Source: Gemmatimonadota bacterium (GTDB lineage Bacteria > Latescibacterota > UBA2968 > UBA8231). From it: DNA of 9,989 nt. Each line of letters starts with the position of its first letter. The stretch's first letter is position 1. Positions 1 through 6,747 of this stretch are shown piece after piece. Made by a program: the position numbers and the translations under genes. Location of the stretch: positions 1 to 9,989 of the forward strand of contig JAPOYQ010000864.1 in NCBI GenBank assembly GCA_026706505.1, in the 5' to 3' direction. The notes under the pieces are model-generated. The model was not told the origin of the DNA. It searched no databases and was given only the letters and a program-made list of their open reading frames with translations.

Positions 1-1483
1 GATAGAGCAACGCCAAACCCGCCCCCAAAGCCACCACCACGCACCAGCCGCCGCGCGCGATCCAATCGTAGCTCCCAGCCAACACAGCCCGCTTCTGCGG
101 CGCAATGTCTCCATAAAACAAATTTATCCAAGCGTCGGTCATGCCCTTCGGAAAAAGCGCCACCAGCAAAGCAAGCGCGGCGAGAATGCCGCCGACATAC
201 GCCAAGCGGCCCCGCAGCAACGCCCTTTCATCCGCGTCGGCCTCCAACACCCGCTGCAAGCCCAACCCCGCCAACGCACACCCAGCAAACGCAAACACAA
301 ACGAGCCCATGCCAATGGCGCGCTGTACGTCGGCCCCAGGCAACAAGTGAAACGCCAACCAATGGACGGGCGTGTGCTCGCCCAACACATAGGCCAACGC
401 CAGCACAAACACGCCGCCCAACAGCGCCACCTGCGGTCGTCGCCGACTCTCCGGCACCATCAACAGCGCCAACAGCACGGCCAGCGCTCCAAAGTACTCG
501 GAGTTGATCTTAAACGCGTTGCGGCCCCAATAGCGCGAGCCGCCCTGCACCAACACATTGTCGTACCCGCCGAACTCCGGCACCACTAGCGAAGCCACCT
601 CCTCGGGATGCAGCGACCAACTCCGCGCATACGCGAGCTGTTCCTCCACAGTCTTACCCCCCACCTCGTCGCCCGTGGCCCGCTTGGACTCAGCGCGGGT
701 GTACATCATCACCGGAAAAGCCCCCTCGGCCCCCAACGCCAACCCCAGCACCACCGCACCTATAAAATGAATAAAGCGCCGCACCAAGGCCCGCTCGCGG
801 CGCATCTGGTACAACTTAAATAGGAAATAGATGCCGAGGCCCAAGAGCGCGAAGTACGTCATCGGCGGATGCGAGTAAATACACGCGCCAATCAGCACCC
901 CGACAGCCGCCCAATAGATCAGCCGCCCCTGCGCCAAAGCCCGTTCCAACGCCCAGATGATCCACGGGAAAAGGGCGATCACCCCCATCTTGGCGTAGTG
1001 ACCGGCCAAGGGGAACGCCAAGAAGGTCGGCGCAGACATGAACGCCACCCCGCCCCACAACGCGGCACGCCCCCCCACGTGGATCTGGCGCAAGTACGCG
1101 TACATCCCGAAGCCAGCGGCGAACATCGTCAGAATGTAGCGCCAGCCAATGTAGCGCTGAAAGGTCGTGAAAAAATACAAGACGTATGCCGGGAAGTACT
1201 GAGGGCGAATGGCCTCCGACTGGGGGAAGCCGCCCATCTTGGGATCCCACATCGGCTGGTCCACAGTCTGCACCTTGTCCCAGAAACTCAGATCCGCACC
1301 CTTGTGGTAGTCCGTGCCCACGTCCATGCCAAAGACGATCTTGTCCGACAGGGGAAACTCGTAGAAGTACAGCAGGCTCAGGGCGAGGAAGAAAATCGGC
1401 GGGAACAGTCGATGATTCCACAAAGGCGACCTATCGGCCCTTGCCGGTGCTTGGATTTTGGCGCGTTTGTTTTTGTTGACCAT
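1..1483 (-). CDS. YfhO-like multi-spanning membrane protein, 3' end cut off
   Basis: The minus-strand frame stays open from the ATG at 1483 to the window edge, giving 494 residues without the C-terminus. A basic N-terminus (MVNKNKRAK) is followed by a membrane segment at about residues 28-41 and an extracytoplasmic loop with two acidic residues (GMDVGTDYH, D54 and D58). Many further hydrophobic segments follow. Motifs I associate with the YfhO family (glycosyltransferase-C-like membrane proteins, often about 800 residues) are AGHYAKM and, later, WSLHPEEVASLVVPEFGG with RYWGRN. YfhO proteins are linked to glycosylation of surface polymers, so a role in transferring sugars from lipid carriers is inferred, not shown. 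The start is supported by GGAAGG 5 nt upstream. It lies 20 nt after the glycosyltransferase stop, so the two are probably co-transcribed. It could instead be another GT-C/PMT-like family member. Confidence 0.8.
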   Translation of the reverse strand, partial: MVNKNKRAKIQAPARADRSPLWNHRLFPPIFFLALSLLYFYEFPLSDKIVFGMDVGTDYHKGADLSFWDKVQTVDQPMWDPKMGGFPQSEAIRPQYFPAYVLYFFTTFQRYIGWRYILTMFAAGFGMYAYLRQIHVGGRAALWGGVAFMSAPTFLAFPLAGHYAKMGVIALFPWIIWALERALAQGRLIYWAAVGVLIGACIYSHPPMTYFALLGLGIYFLFKLYQMRRERALVRRFIHFIGAVVLGLALGAEGAFPVMMYTRAESKRATGDEVGGKTVEEQLAYARSWSLHPEEVASLVVPEFGGYDNVLVQGGSRYWGRNAFKINSEYFGALAVLLALLMVPESRRRPQVALLGGVFVLALAYVLGEHTPVHWLAFHLLPGADVQRAIGMGSFVFAFAGCALAGLGLQRVLEADADERALLRGRLAYVGGILAALALLVALFPKGMTDAWINLFYGDIAPQKRAVLAGSYDWIARGGWCVVVALGAGLALLY

Positions 1484-1503
1484 GCAATCCTTCCAGGTGC
1501 GTC

Positions 1504-2616
1504 CTATGCCATTTCTTCAACAGTACGCCAATACACGTCCTCCAAATCCTCTGCCAACCGATCCCAACTAAACCGCCCGGCCCATGCCCGACCCGCCGCC
1601 CCCAAAGCCCGCCGTTTGGAGTCGTCCGCAATCAGCGCCCGCATCCCGTCCGCCAAAGCACCCACATCCTCGGGCGGCACCAACACCCCAGTCTCGTCGT
1701 GGCGCACGGCATCGCGCAAGCCGTCAATGTCGGTACCCAACACGGCTTTGCCAGCAGCGGCAGCTTCCACGGCCACCATGCACCAGCCCTCGTAGCGAGA
1801 CGGGACGCAGACCACGAGGGCGCGGCGCAAAAGTTCGCCTTGCTGTTCTTCGTCCACATTCCCGATAATCTCCACCCGGTCCTCCAATCCCACCCTCCGC
1901 GCCAAGCTCCTCACATTAGCGAGTTGTTTTGGAGTACCGCGCCCGGCCAGCTTGAGGTGAATATCCGGGTGCTCAACGGCGATCTCGGCAAACGCGGCAA
2001 TCAACAGGTCAATCCCCTTGGTATGAATATCCATGCGCCCAAAGTAGAGCAAGTACGGATCTTCCTCGGACGCCAGCGCGAAAAAGCGCCGATCAACGCC
2101 GCTGTACACTATATCAACCGCCGCGTCGCGGGCGCGCCGCCGAACGCGCGCCTGGACGCTAGGGGCAATCGTCAAAATCCGGCCATAGGCGCGCAGAGCG
2201 CGCCGCTCGCACAGCCACGCCACGCCGCCCACCAGCGGATGCTTGGCAAGGGCGTGCCATCCCATGAAGTGATAGAACAAAAGCAGCCCCTGTCGCCGCA
2301 GCGCAGCCGGGACGCGCAAGGGCGCGAAGGCCGAAAACTCGTTGATCCACAAATCCCACTCTAGCCGCTGCAACTGAGCTACGGCCGCGCGGCAATAGCC
2401 CACACGGCTCAGGGCATAGCTGCGGGCCGAGCCAACGCGCAGCAGGCGCAGGCCGTGCCGTTCGGTTTCTAACTCGGCCCCGGGAAAGAGACCACTGACG
2501 ACGGTGATCTCGTGGCGGCTGGACAAGCGGCGGTAGAGCTCCATCGCCCGCACCGCACCGCCGCCACCTAACCACGGGTTGGCAATGTCGTCGTACATCA
2601 GGTGGCATATCTTCAT
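1504..2616 (-). CDS. GT4-family glycosyltransferase
   Basis: This 370-residue protein has the two-domain GT-B layout of family GT4, retaining enzymes that move a sugar from a nucleotide donor to an acceptor at the cytoplasmic face of the membrane. The N-terminal acceptor domain begins MKICHLMYDD and has a glycine-rich loop GGGGAVRA (17-24). The C-terminal donor domain carries LLYFGRMDIHTKGIDLL (189-205), LKLAGRG (221-227) and the family EX7E motif EGWCMVAVE (E276, E284), then AAAAGKAVLGTDIDGLRDAV. No signal peptide or membrane segment is evident. It starts 17 nt after the hisB stop and ends in TAG 20 nt before the YfhO-like gene. The pairing with that membrane protein suggests surface polysaccharide or glycolipid assembly. 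Donor and acceptor cannot be read from sequence. Confidence 0.9.
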   Translation of the reverse strand: MKICHLMYDDIANPWLGGGGAVRAMELYRRLSSRHEITVVSGLFPGAELETERHGLRLLRVGSARSYALSRVGYCRAAVAQLQRLEWDLWINEFSAFAPLRVPAALRRQGLLLFYHFMGWHALAKHPLVGGVAWLCERRALRAYGRILTIAPSVQARVRRRARDAAVDIVYSGVDRRFFALASEEDPYLLYFGRMDIHTKGIDLLIAAFAEIAVEHPDIHLKLAGRGTPKQLANVRSLARRVGLEDRVEIIGNVDEEQQGELLRRALVVCVPSRYEGWCMVAVEAAAAGKAVLGTDIDGLRDAVRHDETGVLVPPEDVGALADGMRALIADDSKRRALGAAGRAWAGRFSWDRLAEDLEDVYWRTVEEMA

Positions 2617-2633
2617 GGGCGAGTGCCCGCGCC

Positions 2634-3230
2634 TCAGAGCACGCCCTTGGTCGAAGGGATGCCCTGGACCCGCTCGCTTTGCTGCGCGGCCATGAGCAGG
2701 GCGCGAGCGAATGCCTTGAACAGAGCCTCAATGGCGTGGTGGGCGTTGTGGCCGCGTATGAGGTCGAGGTGCAGATTCATCCGGCCTTGATCGGCCACCG
2801 CGTAGAAGAACTCGCGCACTAAAGACACATCCAGCGCGCCGACCCGCTCTTCGCTAAAGGCCGCGGCAAAGACCAAATAGGCCCGGCCCGACAAATCCAC
2901 CACCGCCCGCGCCAAGGCTTCGTCCATGGGCACGTAGCTGTGGCCGTAGCGCTGGATACCGGCCTTGTCGCCCAGGGCTTGGGCAATGGCTTGGCCGAGG
3001 CAGATGCCCACGTCTTCCACCGTGTGGTGAGCGTCCACGTGCAAATCGCCTCGGCACTGTACCTCTAGGTCGCACAGGCCGTGCCGGGCCAAGGCGTGGA
3101 GCATGTGATCGAAGAAACCGAGGCCGGTGTCGGCGCGGCACTGGCCGCTGCCGTCGAGGCACAGCGACAACTCGATCTCGGTCTCGGTCGTCTGGCGCAC
3201 AATCTGCGCCGTGCGGCGATCTGCGCTCAT
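2634..3230 (-). CDS. hisB: Imidazoleglycerol-phosphate dehydratase
   Basis: This cytoplasmic enzyme dehydrates imidazole glycerol phosphate to imidazole acetol phosphate in histidine synthesis. At 198 residues it is the usual monofunctional length, with no fused histidinol-phosphatase domain. The Mn-binding signatures are intact: FFDHMLHALARH (39-50), DAHHTVEDVGI (66-76), the second-half RGHNAHHAIEALFKAFARAL and the C-terminal PSTKGVL. The ATG overlaps the hisD stop in an ATGA junction (4 nt), so translational coupling is likely. Its own Shine-Dalgarno is weak (CAGG). It ends in TGA, which shows that UGA still works as a stop in this genome. Confidence 0.97.
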   Translation of the reverse strand: MSADRRTAQIVRQTTETEIELSLCLDGSGQCRADTGLGFFDHMLHALARHGLCDLEVQCRGDLHVDAHHTVEDVGICLGQAIAQALGDKAGIQRYGHSYVPMDEALARAVVDLSGRAYLVFAAAFSEERVGALDVSLVREFFYAVADQGRMNLHLDLIRGHNAHHAIEALFKAFARALLMAAQQSERVQGIPSTKGVL

Positions 3231-4531
3231 GGTGTGGCCTGCTGTTGGCGGATGCGAACGGCTTGCGCGTGGGCCTCAAGGCCCTCGGCTTGCGCCATGC
3301 GGACAATGTGCTCGGCCGTGTGAGCCAAGCGCTCGGGGGTGTAGGCGATGATACTCGTCGTCTTGACGAAATCGGCCCACCCCAACGACGAGGCGTAGCG
3401 CGCCGCGCCTTGGGTCGGCAACACGTGGTTGGTGCCAGCGAAGTAATCGCCGACCGGCTCGCTGGCAGCCGCGCCGAGGAACAGCGCGCCACAGTGGCGA
3501 ATGGAGTCCACCCAGCGCCACGGGTCGGCCACCTGCAACTCGGCGTGTTCCGGCGCCAGGCGGTTGAGCAGCTCAATCCCCACTTCGAGACTAGGCACCA
3601 CGACAATCGCACCGTATTCTTCTAAAGCACTATCTATAATTGAATAGCGCGGGAGCGCCGCTCGCTGCGCTTCGAGTTCCTCCTGCACGCGGCGCGCTAG
3701 GGCCTCGCAATCCGTGATGCACACGGCCGCCACCCCCCAGCCGTGTTCGGCTTGCGAGAGCAAATCCGCGGCTACCAAGCGCGGGTCGGCCGCCGCGTCG
3801 GCGAGCACCACAATTTCCGACGGGCCGGGCAACAGCGCGATGCCCACCGCGCCGAAGACCTGCCGCTGCGCGGCCACCGTATAGGGGGAACCCGGACCGA
3901 CGATCTTATGCACCGGCGGAATACTCTCCGTGCCATAGGCGAGCGCAGCCACGGCCTGTGCCCCTCCTACGGCGTACACTTCCTCAATGCCCAACAAACA
4001 CGCGGCCGCCGCAATCGTCGGATGCACCTTGCCGGTTTCCACCGGAGGCGAAACCACGCAGAGCTGGTCCACGCCGGCCACCTGCGCGGGCACGGCCGTC
4101 ATCAGCAGGCTCGAAAACAGCGGCACCTCGCCAGCCGGCACGCACAAGCCCACCCGCTCGATCGGCGTGATTTTCTTGCCCAGCACCACCCCGTCGCCGT
4201 CTTCGACAAACCACGAGTTGAGCTTTTGCCGCTCGTGAAAGGCGCGGATATTAGCTACCGCCGCTTCCATAGAAGCGCGCAGGTTCGGATCCAGCGCAGC
4301 TTCTGCCTCGGCGAGCACGGACGCCGACACCCGCAACTGCTCAGGGCACATCTCCACGCCATCGAACCGCTGCGTTAGCGCGCACAGCGCGGCATCGCCT
4401 TCTTTCCGCACCTGCCGCAGAATATCCCGCACCGCATCCTCGACCTCGGGGTCGGATTCGGGGCGGCGGGCGAACAGAGCGGCGAGCGGCTCGGCGAGCG
4501 GCTCGGAGGGATAGGACGCAATGGGCACCAT
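3227..4531 (-). CDS. hisD: Histidinol dehydrogenase
   Basis: HisD is a Zn-dependent, NAD-linked enzyme that oxidises L-histidinol to L-histidine in two steps. The ATG at 4531 gives 434 residues, the family length, and overlaps the hisG stop by 1 nt (TGATG). A longer in-frame reading to 4981 exists but is antiparallel-free hisG overlap and not needed. Conserved blocks seen are IERVGLCVPAGEVPLFSS, VYAVGGAQAVAALAYGTESI, LLSQAEHG (Q260 and H263 correspond to zinc ligands), LAPEHAEL, DYFAGTNHVLPT and GLEAHAQAV near the C-terminus. Two usually conserved spots differ: GPGS replaces GPGN (212-215), and GIALLPGPSE replaces the usual ID..AGPSE (230-239). AAGG lies about 10 nt upstream of the start. Its place between hisG and hisB supports true HisD rather than an HpsN-like sulfopropanediol dehydrogenase relative. 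Confidence 0.95.
   Translation of the reverse strand: MVPIASYPSEPLAEPLAALFARRPESDPEVEDAVRDILRQVRKEGDAALCALTQRFDGVEMCPEQLRVSASVLAEAEAALDPNLRASMEAAVANIRAFHERQKLNSWFVEDGDGVVLGKKITPIERVGLCVPAGEVPLFSSLLMTAVPAQVAGVDQLCVVSPPVETGKVHPTIAAAACLLGIEEVYAVGGAQAVAALAYGTESIPPVHKIVGPGSPYTVAAQRQVFGAVGIALLPGPSEIVVLADAAADPRLVAADLLSQAEHGWGVAAVCITDCEALARRVQEELEAQRAALPRYSIIDSALEEYGAIVVVPSLEVGIELLNRLAPEHAELQVADPWRWVDSIRHCGALFLGAAASEPVGDYFAGTNHVLPTQGAARYASSLGWADFVKTTSIIAYTPERLAHTAEHIVRMAQAEGLEAHAQAVRIRQQQATP
4482..4505. repeat. 12-bp perfect tandem duplication at the 5' end of hisD
   Basis: The 12-mer GCGAGCGGCTCG occurs twice head to tail. On the coding strand it writes the repeated residues EPLAEPLA near the HisD N-terminus (residues about 10-17). 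It keeps the frame and sits in a poorly conserved leader, so it is probably a harmless slippage product. Confidence 0.8.
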
Positions 4532-5409
4532 CAATACACGACCTTGTTGAGCGGGTATTCGATGATGCCTTCGGCCCCCAGCCGCTTGAGCTGGGGAATC
4601 AACTCGCGCACCACGCGCTCGTCGGCGACGATTTCCAGCGCCACCCACTCGTCGTCCATCTGGCTGGAGACCGTGGGCGTGTGCAGGGCCGGCAGCCGGG
4701 CGATGACGCGGTTGAGCTGGGCGCGCGGCACGTTCATCTTGAGGCCGACCTTGTGCTCGGCTTCGAGCGCGCCCTTGAGCAGCATCAGCAAGTTCTCGGC
4801 CTTCTCCCGCTTCCAGCCATCGGCCCACGCGGCCTTGTTGGCAATCAAGCGCGGGGTCGATTCGCAGACCGTATCGACGATGCGCAGCCGGTTGGCCTTG
4901 AGCGATGTGCCCGTCTCGGTTGCCTCGACGACGGCATCCACCAGCCCGGGAATGCCGGCCTTGACCTCGGTCGTGCCCCACGAAAACTCCACCTCAGCCT
5001 CCACGCCGCGCGCCTGCAAAAAGCGGCGGGTCACGCCGACTAGCTCGCTGGCGATGCGGTGGCCCTGCAGGTCTTCGACGCATTGGATGGGGGAACCCTC
5101 GGGCACGGCAATGACCCAGCGCAGGGGCCGCGCCGTGCTCTTGCTGTAGGTCAGCTCGCCGACTTCGACGACATCGGCCTCGCTTTCGAGAATCCAGTCC
5201 CGGCCCGTCAGGCCCACATCGACGACGCCGCGCGCCACGTACTGGGCAATTTCCTGCGCCCGGAACATCAGGCCCGCAAGCTGGGGGTCGTCGATGTCGG
5301 GCACGTACGAGCGCGGCGCGAGCCGCACCCGATAGCCAGCGCGGACAAACAGGTCAAACGTGGACTCCTTCAAGCTCCCGGACGGAAAGCCGATCTTCAA
5401 TTCCTTCAT
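4531..5409 (-). CDS. hisG: ATP phosphoribosyltransferase, long form
   Basis: HisG catalyses the committed first step of histidine synthesis, joining ATP and PRPP to give phosphoribosyl-ATP, and is normally feedback-inhibited by histidine. At 292 residues it is the long form (HisG-L), which does not need the HisZ partner. The catalytic part has PSGSLKEST (9-17), DVGLTGRDWI (64-73) and the PRPP-binding loop around VDAVVEATETGTSL (157-170). Residues from about 215, including LKMNVPRAQL and the end LGAEGIIEYPLNKVVY, match the C-terminal ACT-like regulatory domain. AGGAG lies 4 nt before the ATG, inside the preceding HEAT gene, whose stop overlaps by 4 nt (ATGA). A feedback-controlled enzyme read directly after a lipoprotein gene is an unusual order. 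Confidence 0.97.
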   Translation of the reverse strand: MKELKIGFPSGSLKESTFDLFVRAGYRVRLAPRSYVPDIDDPQLAGLMFRAQEIAQYVARGVVDVGLTGRDWILESEADVVEVGELTYSKSTARPLRWVIAVPEGSPIQCVEDLQGHRIASELVGVTRRFLQARGVEAEVEFSWGTTEVKAGIPGLVDAVVEATETGTSLKANRLRIVDTVCESTPRLIANKAAWADGWKREKAENLLMLLKGALEAEHKVGLKMNVPRAQLNRVIARLPALHTPTVSSQMDDEWVALEIVADERVVRELIPQLKRLGAEGIIEYPLNKVVY

Positions 5410-6329
5410 TTCGCTCCTAACTCAGTTGCTCTCATCGCCTCGGCGACTTGGGGGCTTAGCTTGTATAGGGCTAGCCGTGCCGCTATCTGGTCTTCTTCCG
5501 TGCCCTCCTTCATCAGCCGCTGCAAGTGCGGCACGGCCCGCTTATCGCCCACCTCGGCGAGGGCATGCATGGCCTTGTCGCGGATGCTCTGCAGCTCGTC
5601 GGCGTCGAGGGCGACCAACAGGGCCTCGTAGATGGCGTTGCGAGCGGGCCGGCGATGCGATGCGCTACCGATCTGGCCGAGGGCCTGCACGGCGACGTAG
5701 CGCACCTCATTTGAAGGATCCACCGACATGCGAATGACCTCTTGCACCGCGTCGCGGTACCCGTAGGCGCGCAAGCTCTGCAAGGCGGCGACTCGCCACT
5801 TGGGCTTGGGGGCGTGCAAGGCGCGGCGCACCACGCGGAAAGCCGAGTCGCTCAAGGCCGGCTCAGCCTCGTACGAATGGCACGAGCCGAGTGCGCCGAG
5901 TACGTATTGGCGCACTTCTACCGTGGGGTCGCGCACGTACTTGAGCAGCGGACCAAGCGCCGCCGGTGCGCCGATCTGACCCAGCGCCCACGCGGCAGTC
6001 GCCGCTACCCGCGGTGACTTGTCTCTTAATCCCTCGATCAAGGTCGGCACAGCGCGCTCGTCTTGAAAGCGGCCCAACAGGTGCATTACCTCAAACCGCA
6101 CGCGAATGTAGCCGGAGTCGGCTTCCTCAATCAGCAGGGGAACAACCTCGTCGGCGTCGAAACGGATGAGCTGGTTGGCGGCTTTGACGCGCTCGGCTTT
6201 TTGCAGACTCTTGAGCTGGCGGATGTACTCTTCCGGCGAGGGGCCCCCACACGCGGAGCACAACAGCAAGGCCCACAGGGCAAGTCGCGTGCCACCCAAC
6301 TTTTGATTTTTAAAAAAAGGGCCGACCAT
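5406..6329 (-). CDS. HEAT-repeat lipoprotein (exported), function unknown
   Basis: From the ATG at 6329 this is 307 residues. The N-terminus has basic residues (K7, K10, R15), a hydrophobic core LALWALLLCSA and then Cys-Gly-Gly. C27 is the likely lipidation site, although the -3 position is Cys rather than the usual Leu, so ordinary secretion is possible. The mature part is a chain of about six HEAT/PBS-lyase-like helical repeats, for example DERAVPTLIEGLRDKSPRVA, AAWALGQIG, VRQYVLGALGS, VRYVAVQALGQIG and DKRAVPHLQRLM. Such solenoids bind protein partners. No catalytic motif is seen. The start at 6329 was preferred over ATGs at 6365 and 6431 because it places the signal peptide at the N-terminus. 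It is the first gene of the leftward operon and overlaps hisG by 4 nt. Confidence 0.85.
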   Translation of the reverse strand: MVGPFFKNQKLGGTRLALWALLLCSACGGPSPEEYIRQLKSLQKAERVKAANQLIRFDADEVVPLLIEEADSGYIRVRFEVMHLLGRFQDERAVPTLIEGLRDKSPRVAATAAWALGQIGAPAALGPLLKYVRDPTVEVRQYVLGALGSCHSYEAEPALSDSAFRVVRRALHAPKPKWRVAALQSLRAYGYRDAVQEVIRMSVDPSNEVRYVAVQALGQIGSASHRRPARNAIYEALLVALDADELQSIRDKAMHALAEVGDKRAVPHLQRLMKEGTEEDQIAARLALYKLSPQVAEAMRATELGAK

Positions 6330-6348
6330 ACTTCGTTCTCTTACCCGA

Positions 6349-6377
6349 ATTATATGCGGTAACATATATTTATAAAA
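6349..6377 (-). promoter_or_regulatory. Possible leftward promoter for the HEAT-his operon
   Basis: On the minus strand a perfect TATAAT lies at 6354-6349. The hexamer 17 bp upstream (6377-6372) is TTTTAT, a poor match to TTGACA. If used, the transcript would start near 6342 and leave only about 13 nt (containing AAGAG) before the ATG at 6329. The surrounding sequence is AT-rich against a GC-rich background, so chance TATA-like matches are common here. Confidence 0.4.
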
Positions 6378-6424
6378 AGATAAAGGGAGCCTATAACTCC
6401 GTCCACTGCACCCGTCCCCCGTTT

Positions 6425-6453
6425 TTGACAACTCTCCTAGTGACTTTTATACT
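6425..6453 (+). promoter_or_regulatory. Near-consensus sigma70 promoter for the selenoprotein operon
   Basis: A perfect -35 (TTGACA, 6425-6430) and a five-of-six -10 (TATACT, 6448-6453) are separated by exactly 17 bp. Transcription would start near 6460, leaving a leader of about 25 nt that contains a full Shine-Dalgarno. No operator-like inverted repeat is obvious around it. It is the best promoter match seen in the window and points to strong constitutive expression of the genes to its right. Confidence 0.82.
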
Positions 6454-6472
6454 CTTTCAACCCCTATTCCAC

Positions 6473-6478
6473 AGGAGG
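6473..6478 (+). promoter_or_regulatory. Strong Shine-Dalgarno of the selenoprotein gene
   Basis: AGGAGG lies 6 nt before the ATG at 6485. This full-strength site fixes the start and argues that the reading frame interrupted by TGA is truly translated. Confidence 0.9.
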
Positions 6479-6484
6479 ATTCCC

Positions 6485-6718
6485 ATGAACTTGGAACTCG
6501 TTTACTGCTCTGCTTGAGGCTACGAAAACAGAGCCGCCAGTTTGGCGGAACAGCTACTCGTCGCCTATAAGAAAGACATTGCTGCCTTCTCGCTAGTACC
6601 CTCAGACCGAGGGAAGTTTGAACTCAGCCTCGATGGCGAGCTAGTCTTTTCCAAGCTGCAAGAAGGCCGCTTCCCCGACCACGGCGAAGTCGAAACCCTG
6701 ATCGACGCCCGCCGTTAA
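6485..6718 (+). CDS. SelW-like (Rdx family) selenoprotein, Sec at in-frame TGA codon 11
   Basis: Reading through the TGA at 6515-6517 gives a 77-residue protein ending in TAA. It begins MNLELVYCSAUGYENRAAS, with a C8-S-A-U11 motif matching the CxxU redox motif of selenoprotein W (VVYCGAUGY in mammals). The rest also fits the SelT/SelW/SelH (Rdx) thioredoxin-like family. LAEQLL follows the motif, then SLVPSDRGKFELSLDGELVF and the C-terminal EGRFPDHGEVETLI, as in bacterial Cys-containing Rdx proteins with GxFEV..nGelvfSk..eGRFP. It is a small cytoplasmic thiol/selenol redox protein with no settled substrate in bacteria. A near-consensus promoter, a perfect AGGAGG and a SECIS-like hairpin just after the TGA all support decoding as selenocysteine. 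No Met follows the TGA in frame, so standard callers would drop the gene. The TPR gene starts 43 nt downstream. The alternative, a Cys/Sec-to-stop pseudogene, is unlikely given the intact remainder. Confidence 0.93.
6518..6565 (+). promoter_or_regulatory. Putative bacterial SECIS element after the Sec TGA
   Basis: Directly after the TGA the RNA can fold into two tiers. The lower helix pairs 6518-6520 with 6563-6565 (GGC/GCC) and 6522-6525 with 6558-6561 (ACGA/TCGT), with one T.C mismatch between. After an internal loop, an upper 6-bp helix pairs CCGCCA (6534-6539) with TGGCGG (6543-6548) around a GTT triloop. The apical loop starts 22 nt after the TGA and its first base is G. Both fit the known bacterial SECIS pattern, in which SelB binds an upper stem with G/U in the loop inside the coding region. 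A bulged U like that of E. coli fdhF is not obvious. Confidence 0.8.
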
Positions 6719-6747
6719 ACGCCCGCAACGCCTTTGGTTCTTCATAC

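Noticed and set aside
816..1421. Minus-strand 201-residue ORF in another frame
   Set aside because: Its translation has no membrane or domain pattern, while the overlapping YfhO-like frame is coherent over 494 residues.
869..1795. Long plus-strand ORF (308 residues)
   Set aside because: It is antisense to two real genes, with low-complexity Arg/Pro/His-rich sequence typical of GC-rich shadow frames.
3615..3650. AT-rich patch inside hisD as an internal promoter
   Set aside because: It encodes a coherent HisD stretch (YSIIDSALEEYG), and no -35/-10 pair with good spacing was found.
4532..4981. 150-residue N-terminal extension of HisD
   Set aside because: It overlaps the well-conserved hisG C-terminal domain, has no HisD similarity, and a start at 4531 gives the normal length.
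6386..6400. GGAG...CTCC inverted repeat as an operator or terminator
   Set aside because: The stem is only 4 bp with a 7-nt loop, no better than chance.
6330..6431. Longer N-termini for the HEAT lipoprotein (ATG at 6365 or 6431)
   Set aside because: They add residues before an obvious signal peptide, and the longest would start over the -35 of the opposing promoter.
6515..6517. TGA as a plain nonsense mutation, sequencing error or Trp codon
   Set aside because: The TGA sits exactly at the Sec position of a known selenoprotein motif with a SECIS-like fold after it. TGA works as a stop for hisB, hisD, hisG and rdgB, and TGG supplies Trp, so the code is standard.
6534..6548. CCGCCA/TGGCGG hairpin as a rho-independent terminator
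   Set aside because: No T tract follows it, it lies inside coding sequence, and its position fits a SECIS element.
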